From: an uncultured Gemmatimonadales bacterium
Lineage (GTDB): Bacteria > Gemmatimonadota > Gemmatimonadetes > Longimicrobiales > Gaopeijiaceae
Length of the DNA: 5,757 nucleotides
Reading direction: 5' to 3'
Assembly: GCA_937982605.1 (NCBI GenBank)
Contig: CALJLC010000418.1
Location: 1 to 5,757 of the forward strand
The position numbers were made by a program, and so were the translations under genes. Under the pieces are notes generated by a model. That model saw nothing but the letters and a program-made list of their open reading frames with translations. It was not told the origin of the DNA and did no database searches. How positions within the stretch are numbered: position 1 is the stretch's first letter; each line of letters begins with the position of its first letter. Below, one piece after another: positions 1-4,800 of the stretch.

Positions 1-130
1 CGCAGCCGACCGCGTCCCAGTCGGAGCCGTCGTATCCCTCCTGCTCGAGCTCGGTCAGGAGCCCGGTCCAGGCGGTATGGTCCCACCCGTCGGGATGGGC
101 CTCGATGAAGTCGTTCAGATGCTGTTCCAT
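1..130 (-). CDS. N-terminal fragment of an unidentified protein (runs off the left edge)
   Basis: The minus strand reads from an ATG at 130-128 through 43 open codons to the window edge. It starts MEQHLNDFIEAHPDGWDHTA and continues to a Gly-Tyr-Asp-Gly-Ser-Asp-Trp-Asp stretch. The fragment is acidic and hydrophilic, has three Trp in 43 residues, and shows no signal peptide or membrane segment. It looks like a short helical cytosolic region. I do not recognise the family. The start is chosen because a GGAGG ribosome binding site lies six bases upstream, the best such site in the window. The gene is divergent from the glucan phosphorylase gene, with 191 bp between the two starts. The length, function and stop cannot be determined here. 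Reality of the gene is likely from start, ribosome binding site and protein-like composition, but it is only a fragment. Confidence 0.7.
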   Translation of the reverse strand, partial: MEQHLNDFIEAHPDGWDHTAWTGLLTELEQEGYDGSDWDAVGC

Positions 131-136
131 GCGGAT

Positions 137-141
137 CCTCC
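137..141 (-). promoter_or_regulatory. Shine-Dalgarno site of the left-edge gene
   Basis: Read on the minus strand, GGAGG is followed by six bases (ATCCGC) and then ATG. This is a canonical spacing and decides the start of the fragment at 1-130. The other complete genes here lack a comparably clear site. Confidence 0.7.
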
Positions 142-142
142 A

Positions 143-158
143 GGCCCCCCCCGGGGCC
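143..158. repeat. G/C inverted repeat in the leader of the left-edge gene
   Basis: GGCCCC at 143-148 and GGGGCC at 153-158 are exact reverse complements separated by four C residues. In a minus-strand transcript this would form a six-base-pair all-G/C hairpin two bases upstream of the GGAGG ribosome binding site. It could affect translation start, but it lies in a very GC-rich stretch and may be chance. Confidence 0.35.
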
Positions 159-194
159 GTCATGCGTGTACGCCGTGGGCAGTCCCACTGGAGA

Positions 195-222
195 ATGGTA
201 TCGCAAAACAGGTCCCTTGGAA
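195..222 (-). promoter_or_regulatory. Possible sigma-70-like promoter for the left-edge gene
   Basis: On the minus strand, TTCCAA (222-217) and TACCAT (200-195) are separated by 16 bases. They resemble -35 (3 of 6 matches to TTGACA) and -10 (4 of 6 matches to TATAAT) elements. The surrounding 180-280 region is visibly less GC-rich than the genes, as expected of a promoter region. Transcription would start near 188 and leave a leader of about 58 bases. This is a pattern match by eye in a divergent intergenic region and is weak evidence. Confidence 0.22.
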
Positions 223-280
223 GGCCCGTTACACGAGGGTGGCAACGGGGTTCAGCACCGCTGCGCTTTACGCCATTTTC

Positions 281-292
281 CGTGCCGGCACG
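281..292. repeat. Perfect 12-bp palindrome upstream of glgP
   Basis: CGTGCCGGCACG is its own reverse complement and sits 29 bases before the glgP start codon. It could be the site of a dimeric regulator or simply a GC-rich chance palindrome. No regulator gene lies in the window, so no binding protein can be named. Confidence 0.35.
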
Positions 293-321
293 CTGCCCCG
301 TTCCGTACCAGCCCCGCCCCC

Positions 322-2478
322 ATGACCGCCGTACTCGAGCGCAATCAGCCGCTTCCACCCGCGATCTCCCGGCTCGCCGAAGTCGCCCACAATCTCGCCT
401 GGTCCTGGAATCGGGACGCCGCTCGGCTCTTCGAGGAGATCGACCCGGTGCTGTGGGCGCAGGTGCGCCACGACCCCGTGCGACTGCTGCGGGACGTCGA
501 GGCGTCGCGGCTGTCGGCGCGCGCGGCCGACCCCGACTTCCTGAGCCGCTACGGGCGCGTCGTCGACGACCTCGAGGCGCTCGGCTCGGACGAGGGGACG
601 TGGTTCGCGACTCACCACGCGGGCGCGGCCAGCGGGCCGGTGGCGTACTTCTGCGCCGAGTTCGCCGTTCACGACTCGATCCCGATCTACTCGGGCGGGC
701 TCGGCATCCTGGCCGGCGACCACGTGAAGAGCGCCTCCGACCTCGGGATCCCTCTCGTCGGCGTGGGCCTGCTCTATTCCCGCGGGTACTTCGACCAGCG
801 CTTCGACGACGAAGGGTGGCAGCTCCACCACGACGAGGTCTTCGACCCCGAGCTCCTGCCGCTCACCCGGCTGCACCCCGCGGACGGCTCGGGTCTCGCC
901 TCCGTCGAGGTCGAGGGCCGGACCGTCGAGCTCGGCGCCTGGGAGATGCGGGTCGGCCGGAGCCGGCTCGTGCTGCTCGACTCCGACCTCCCGCAGAACG
1001 ACGACCTCGACCGTGTCCTCACCGGTCGGCTGTACGAGGCCGGCGAGGAGCTCCGCCTCAAGCAGGAGTGGATCCTCGGCGTGGGCGGCGTGCGCGTGCT
1101 CGCGGCGCTCGGGATCCGACCCGGCGTGTGGCACGCCAACGAGGGGCACGCCGCGTTCATGATGGTCGAGCGGGCGCGGGTCGCCATCGAGGAGAGCGGG
1201 CGGCCCTTCGCGGAGGTGGTCCCGGAGATCCGGGCCTCGACCGTGTTCACGACGCACACCCCGGTGCCCGCGGGGCACGACAACTTCTCGGACGAGCAGA
1301 TCGAGACCGTGCTCGGCGCCGTGTGGGAGCCGCTCGGCCTCGATCGAGACGCGTTCATGGCGGTCGGCTTCGCGCACGAGACCGGGGAGGGACGGTTCCA
1401 CATGACCGCCACGGCGATCCGGCTGGCGCGCGGCGTCAACGGCGTCTCCCGGAAGCACGGCCGCGTGACCCGAGAGATCTGGGCGCCGCTGTGGAGGGGT
1501 CGGGACGCCGAGGAGGTCCCGATCGGGGCCGTCACGAACGGCGTGCACCGGTGGACGTGGATGGCGCCGGAGATCCAGGAGCTGCTCGATGAGGAGCTCG
1601 GAGAGTGGTGGACCCACCGCGTCGGTGACGCCGACGTCTGGGACCGGGTGCTCGAGATCGACCCGGGTCGCGTCTGGGAGCTGCACCGTCGGATGAAACG
1701 GGCCAGCGCCCGCTTCCTCACCGAAGAGGCCCGACGCCGGTGGAAGGGTGTCTGGGGCAAGCATCGCCACCTCGTGGCGTCCGGGCCTCTCCTGGACCCG
1801 GAGGTGCTCACGCTCGGCTTCGCACGTCGCTTCGCGACGTACAAGCGCGCCGAACTGCTGCTGCGGGACGAGGAGCGGCTGCTCGATCTCATCACCGACG
1901 CGCGGCGCCCGGTGCAGCTCATCTTCGCCGGCAAGGCGCATCCCGCCGACGACGACGGGAAGCGGGTGCTCCAGCGCGTCTACCGCCTGTCGCACGACCC
2001 GCGCTCGGAGGGGCGGGTCGCCTTCGTGCAGGACTACGAGATGCACGTGGCCCGGGCGCTCTTCGCCGGCGTCGACGTCTGGCTCAACGTGCCCCGGGTG
2101 CCGAAGGAGGCGTCGGGGACGAGCGGCATGAAGGCCGCGCTGAACCTCGTGCCCCAGCTCGGCACCCTCGACGGCTGGTGGGCGGAGGGGTACGACGGCG
2201 AGAACGGGTGGGCGATTCCCGCTCCTCCCGACCCCCAGGACCCGGACGAGTCGGACTGGGAGCAGCTCTTCCGCCTTCTCGAGGAGGACGTCGTGCCCCG
2301 CTGGCACGACCGCGACGCCGACGGGGTGCCCCAGGCGTGGGTCCGGACGATGAAGCGGGCCCTCTGGGTGGCCGGCCGCGACTACACCACGGACCGAATG
2401 CTGCGCGACTACGCGGAGACGCTCTACGTGCCGGCGTGGCGGGGCCGATCCGAGCCCGACGACCCACCCGACGCGTAG
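322..2478 (+). CDS. glgP: Alpha-glucan (glycogen) phosphorylase, DUF3417-containing type
   Basis: This is a complete 718-residue cytosolic PLP enzyme. It is predicted to split the non-reducing end of alpha-1,4-glucans with phosphate, releasing glucose-1-phosphate. Residues about 12-60 (NLAWSWN at 24-30) match the DUF3417 N-terminal segment of this bacterial branch. The GGLGILAGDH motif is at 125-134, NEGHAAF around His276, TTHTPVP around His312, and RRFATYKRA at 502-510. The PLP-lysine motif EASGTSGMKAALN places the Schiff-base lysine at Lys604. All hallmark regions are present without a frameshift. At 718 residues it is near the short end of the family, where about 800-850 is common. The ATG at 322 is chosen because DUF3417-like sequence begins just after it and the open frame upstream (from 166) has no family-like sequence. 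No Shine-Dalgarno is visible (the upstream bases are C-rich), so the start could be leaderless. It ends 11 bp from the convergent esterase gene. Confidence 0.95.
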   Translation: MTAVLERNQPLPPAISRLAEVAHNLAWSWNRDAARLFEEIDPVLWAQVRHDPVRLLRDVEASRLSARAADPDFLSRYGRVVDDLEALGSDEGTWFATHHAGAASGPVAYFCAEFAVHDSIPIYSGGLGILAGDHVKSASDLGIPLVGVGLLYSRGYFDQRFDDEGWQLHHDEVFDPELLPLTRLHPADGSGLASVEVEGRTVELGAWEMRVGRSRLVLLDSDLPQNDDLDRVLTGRLYEAGEELRLKQEWILGVGGVRVLAALGIRPGVWHANEGHAAFMMVERARVAIEESGRPFAEVVPEIRASTVFTTHTPVPAGHDNFSDEQIETVLGAVWEPLGLDRDAFMAVGFAHETGEGRFHMTATAIRLARGVNGVSRKHGRVTREIWAPLWRGRDAEEVPIGAVTNGVHRWTWMAPEIQELLDEELGEWWTHRVGDADVWDRVLEIDPGRVWELHRRMKRASARFLTEEARRRWKGVWGKHRHLVASGPLLDPEVLTLGFARRFATYKRAELLLRDEERLLDLITDARRPVQLIFAGKAHPADDDGKRVLQRVYRLSHDPRSEGRVAFVQDYEMHVARALFAGVDVWLNVPRVPKEASGTSGMKAALNLVPQLGTLDGWWAEGYDGENGWAIPAPPDPQDPDESDWEQLFRLLEEDVVPRWHDRDADGVPQAWVRTMKRALWVAGRDYTTDRMLRDYAETLYVPAWRGRSEPDDPPDA

Positions 2479-2489
2479 GCCGCCTCCGG

Positions 2490-3239
2490 CTACTCCGTGG
2501 CCGGCTCCTCGGCGCCGGCCAGGGCGGGCGTGTACTTGTGGAGCATGTTGCGCCACGTGGGCCAGTCGTGCTTCCACTCGGTGCCCCACGAATCGACCCG
2601 GTTCGGGATGCCCTTCGAGCCGAGGATCGAAGCCACCCGCCACGACTCGCCGATGTCCTCCTGCGCCCCTTCACCGGAGGCGAGGAGGACGAAGCACGAT
2701 CGGAGCGCCTCGAGCCGCGGACCCTCGAGGTGGGGCAGGAAGTGCACCGGGGAGGCGCGGAAGAAGTCGTCGGTGGTGGGCGCCTTGAGGACACGCGAGA
2801 GGTCGGAGGTGCCGCTCATGCACAGCGCCTCGGTAAAGCCGCCGGGACCGCGACACAGCGTGGCGAGCGCGCTCAACGCCCCCATCGACGAGCCGCCCAC
2901 CAGCATCGGGATCTCGTCGGTGCCGCAGTCGGCCTGGATGGCGGGCACGAGCTCGTAGCCGACGTAGTCCAGGAAGAGGTCGAGCAGCCGCATCTGGTGC
3001 TGCGGCGAGCCTTCCTTCGACAGCATCGCGCGACCGGCGATCGAGTCGCACGAGTAGACCTTGATGAGACCGGCCTCCAGGTACGGCGCGAGCGTGTCGA
3101 TGACGAGGAAGCGCTCGATCTCCTCCGCGTCGCCGCCCGCCGTGGGGTAGATGAGGAAGGGGATCCCCACCTCTCCCCAGCGCGCGACCGAGACCTCACG
3201 TCCGAGACGCTCGGAGTGCCAGGAGTCCGTGAGCTTCAC
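2490..3239 (-). CDS. Compact PF00756-type alpha/beta-hydrolase esterase, 249 residues
   Basis: This is a predicted cytosolic serine hydrolase of the esterase D / enterochelin-esterase superfamily; no signal peptide is visible. The nucleophile elbow is Gly116-Ser-Ser118-Met-Gly120, making Ser118 the likely nucleophile. The likely base is His224 in KHDWPTWR, the typical family pattern of His followed by two spaced Trp. Glu194, in a Gly-x-x-Glu motif 30 residues before the His, is the likely acid; the same spacing (29) occurs in the larger esterase at 4801-5757. The start is a GTG at 3239-3237 that overlaps the ATP-grasp stop (GTGA), which indicates translational coupling. The open frame extends upstream to 3593, but that part is low-complexity Arg/Gly/Ala shadow of the ATP-grasp gene. 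The substrate is unknown: thioester, ester or acyl transfer would all fit. The gene is the last of the minus-strand cluster. Confidence 0.85.
   Translation of the reverse strand: MKLTDSWHSERLGREVSVARWGEVGIPFLIYPTAGGDAEEIERFLVIDTLAPYLEAGLIKVYSCDSIAGRAMLSKEGSPQHQMRLLDLFLDYVGYELVPAIQADCGTDEIPMLVGGSSMGALSALATLCRGPGGFTEALCMSGTSDLSRVLKAPTTDDFFRASPVHFLPHLEGPRLEALRSCFVLLASGEGAQEDIGESWRVASILGSKGIPNRVDSWGTEWKHDWPTWRNMLHKYTPALAGAEEPATE
2499..2520. terminator. Hairpin at the convergent glgP/esterase 3' ends
   Basis: GGCCGGC (2499-2505) and GCCGGCC (2514-2520) are exact reverse complements around an eight-base loop. The hairpin starts 20 bases after the glgP stop and lies within the last codons of the convergent esterase gene. 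It could slow or stop glgP transcription, but no T-tract follows, so it is not a standard intrinsic terminator. It may also be a by-product of GC-rich coding sequence. Confidence 0.28.
3236..3239 (-). promoter_or_regulatory. GTGA stop-start overlap coupling the ATP-grasp and esterase genes
   Basis: On the minus strand the four bases GTGA contain both the GTG start of the compact esterase (3239-3237) and the TGA stop of the ATP-grasp gene (3238-3236). No strong Shine-Dalgarno precedes it, only a G-rich run. Translation of the esterase therefore probably depends on ribosomes finishing the ATP-grasp reading frame. Confidence 0.8.
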
Positions 3240-4492
3240 GCCGCCCCCCGGGCCGCGCCCGGCCCCTCGATCTCCCGCCACTTCTGGATCCGGTCGAAGA
3301 AGAGCCCGGTGAACTCCTCCACCTCGTGCTCGGGGAAGAGCGCCGCCACCTTCTGACGGACCGCGTCGCGGGCCTGGTCGCTGCCGAACCACTCGCTGGC
3401 CACCTCCTCGAGGTCGGCCAGGTGGGTGGCGCAGAACTCCTCGAAGCGCTCGGTCTGGAAGCGCTCGTGCACCAGGGGCATCGCGGCGTCGAGCCGCTCC
3501 CTCAGGGTCATCCCCTCCTCGACGACGTCGAAGTAGCGGTGCCAGCCCATCGGGATCTGTCGGCGGCGCGTGGTCGCCGCGAAGACGGACCACCGGATGT
3601 TGGCCAGGATGAGCCAGGGGAAGTGGTAGTGCAGCGACGTCACCTGCGAGTCGGGGCAGGGGTTCGCGAAGTCGATCGGATACCAGGTCCCGTCCTGGTG
3701 GATCAGCTCGCAGGAGTTGAAGTCCCAGGCGAAGAAGGCGTTGATCAGCAGGGTGGTGTCCCGGATGAGCGAAGCCTCGTCGTCGTCGACGAAGTCTCGC
3801 TCGAGCGTGTAGCGGTCGTGCAGCGGCGCGTTCATGTCGTAGAGGACGATGCGCGTCTGCGGACCCAGCCCCACGCAGCGCACGAAGCGGTCGAACGGCA
3901 GAACGGCCTCCTGCAGGTGCATGACCGCCGTCCCGCTCTCCTCGTACGCCGCCTTGAGCGCGTCCGCGTCGTCGACCTTGCTCACCGCGCGCCAGCCGCC
4001 CCCGTCGTACGGCTTCATGAAGTGCGGATACCCGATCTTCTCACCGATGGCGGGGAGGTCGAAGTGTCGGGCGTACTGACGAAGCGTGCGGTCCAGGTCG
4101 GGCAGGCCGTCCGCGTACTCCTTCGGCGGAATCAGCCACGTGCGCGGGATCGGCAGGCCGAACCGGATCATCGCGCAGTAGGTGGTCAGCTTCTCCATCG
4201 ACTGGACCGACCACGGGTTGTTGAAGACGTACACGTCGTCGAGCAGGATCGCCTTCTTGATCCACTCGCGGCGCGGGTTGTACCAGTGCGTCAGCCGGTC
4301 GATCACCACGTCGTGCGGCACGTGCTCCTGGAGGTCGAACGGCTCGATCGTGAGCCGCTCGACCTCGAAGCGGACCCTCTCGCCCTCGAACGGGATCGCC
4401 AGGTCCAGCGCCCGCATGATCTCCGTGTAGGCGATCGGCCAGCAGATGTCGGCTCCCAGCGAGAGCCCGATCTTTCGCGTAGCGTCTTTCAT
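3236..4492 (-). CDS. ATP-grasp ligase-like protein (RimK / glutathione-synthetase-like), 418 residues
   Basis: This is a predicted cytosolic ATP-dependent carboxylate-amine (or carboxylate-thiol) ligase acting through an acyl-phosphate; substrates are unknown. Residues about 5-125 form a pre-ATP-grasp region, with DVVIDRLTHWYNPRREW at 61-77, VFNNPWSVQSMEK at 89-101 and GLPIPRTWLIP at 112-122. The ATP-binding Lys is probably Lys160 in FMKPYDGGGWRAV, where the glycine-rich loop follows. A nucleotide-contact strand follows at 191-195 (MHLQE). Metal-binding residues are likely in DFNSCEL (257-263) and YPIDFANP (271-278), including Asp274 and Asn277. A helical tail of about 110 residues (300-410) follows the core. 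The ATG at 4492 has no clear Shine-Dalgarno, but RKIGLSLGADICWP begins just after it. The gene sits 308 bp downstream of one esterase gene and overlaps the start of another. The fold assignment is firm; no specific enzyme name is supportable. Confidence 0.85.
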   Translation of the reverse strand: MKDATRKIGLSLGADICWPIAYTEIMRALDLAIPFEGERVRFEVERLTIEPFDLQEHVPHDVVIDRLTHWYNPRREWIKKAILLDDVYVFNNPWSVQSMEKLTTYCAMIRFGLPIPRTWLIPPKEYADGLPDLDRTLRQYARHFDLPAIGEKIGYPHFMKPYDGGGWRAVSKVDDADALKAAYEESGTAVMHLQEAVLPFDRFVRCVGLGPQTRIVLYDMNAPLHDRYTLERDFVDDDEASLIRDTTLLINAFFAWDFNSCELIHQDGTWYPIDFANPCPDSQVTSLHYHFPWLILANIRWSVFAATTRRRQIPMGWHRYFDVVEEGMTLRERLDAAMPLVHERFQTERFEEFCATHLADLEEVASEWFGSDQARDAVRQKVAALFPEHEVEEFTGLFFDRIQKWREIEGPGAARGAA

Positions 4493-4566
4493 GATTCAGT
4501 CCGGGGGGTGGCCGGGCGCACTAGTAGCTGTCCGACGGCCGAAATGCCACCGGATACGGCGACCCT

Positions 4567-4732
4567 CCGCCGGGATTCGGAGCGCCGGGGGTCCGGATCC
4601 AAGGCGCGCCGCGGCCACGACGGCTTCCGCCGGGATTCGGGAGCGCCACGGGTCCGGATCCAAGGCGGCGTTGCGGCCACGAGGGCCACCGCCGGGATTC
4701 GGGAGCGCCACGGGTCCGGATCCAAGGCGGCG
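4567..4732. repeat. Three-copy 60/62-bp tandem repeat with a hairpin-forming core
   Basis: Three copies of a unit begin at 4567, 4627 and 4689, so the periods are 60 and 62 bp. Copies 2 and 3 are identical over 44 bases (4627-4670 and 4689-4732). Copy 1 differs by one missing G and a few changes in the middle and at the end. The links after copies 1 and 2 are also related (both contain GCGGCCACGA), so this is a true tandem repeat and not a dispersed motif. Each core folds on itself. In copy 3, CCGCC (4689-4693) pairs with GGCGG (4726-4730), GGAT (4695-4698) with ATCC (4720-4723), and TCGGG (4699-4703) with TCCGG (4715-4719) with two wobble pairs, leaving an 11-base loop. A degenerate further unit may lie at 4546-4561 (GCCACCGGATACGGCG). 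Confidence 0.85.
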
Positions 4733-4741
4733 CGAGGAAGG

Positions 4742-4756
4742 AGTAGCAGCGCTACT
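4742..4756 (-). terminator. Possible weak terminator hairpin after the large esterase gene
   Basis: On the minus strand AGTAGC-GCT-GCTACT forms a six-base-pair stem with a three-base loop, 44 bases after the stop codon of the esterase at 4801. It is followed by a pyrimidine-rich run (CCTTCCTC) in place of a true T-tract. The stem is short for an intrinsic terminator. If it works, the ATP-grasp gene would need its own promoter in the remaining spacer. Confidence 0.25.
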
Positions 4757-4800
4757 TCGACGCAGCGCCAACGCCGGAGACGGGCCCGTGCCGCCCCGAA

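Larger units (their letters stand above)
4493..4800. other. 308-bp non-coding spacer between the large esterase and ATP-grasp genes
   Basis: No convincing gene lies here. Short open frames cross it, but the repeat period of 60 and 62 bases shifts frame between copies, which argues against a protein. It holds the tandem repeat at 4567-4732, a small inverted repeat at 4742-4756, the 10-bp palindrome ACGGGCCCGT at 4780-4789, and a lower-GC patch near 4520-4560. On the minus strand, GTGGCA (4550-4545) and TACTAG (4526-4521) lie 18 bases apart and would be a poor promoter match (4 of 6 and 3 of 6). A separate promoter for the ATP-grasp gene is possible, but the sequence does not show it. Confidence 0.7.

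Noticed and set aside
166..321. An upstream extension of glgP to an ATG at 166
   Set aside because: The extra 52 residues have no family-like sequence, no ribosome binding site precedes that ATG, and DUF3417-like sequence begins only after 322.
105..1592. Plus-strand frame of 495 codons overlapping the start of glgP
   Set aside because: It is Arg-rich shadow sequence in the wrong frame over a well-supported gene.
268..2643. Very long minus-strand open frame (about 790 codons) opposite glgP
   Set aside because: The translation is low-complexity Arg/Gly/Pro/His-rich sequence with no motifs. It mirrors the third-position GC bias of the real phosphorylase gene.
3240..3593. Upstream extension of the compact esterase to an ATG near 3593
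   Set aside because: That segment lies wholly inside the ATP-grasp gene in another frame and is Arg/Gly/Ala low-complexity. The GTGA overlap gives a natural start.
4521..4550. Promoter for the ATP-grasp gene (GTGGCA, 18 bases, TACTAG on the minus strand)
   Set aside because: The match to both elements is too poor to annotate separately. It is mentioned only within the spacer entry.
4567..4732. CRISPR array
   Set aside because: There are only three copies, the links between cores are themselves similar to each other, and no cas gene is present. This is a tandem duplication.
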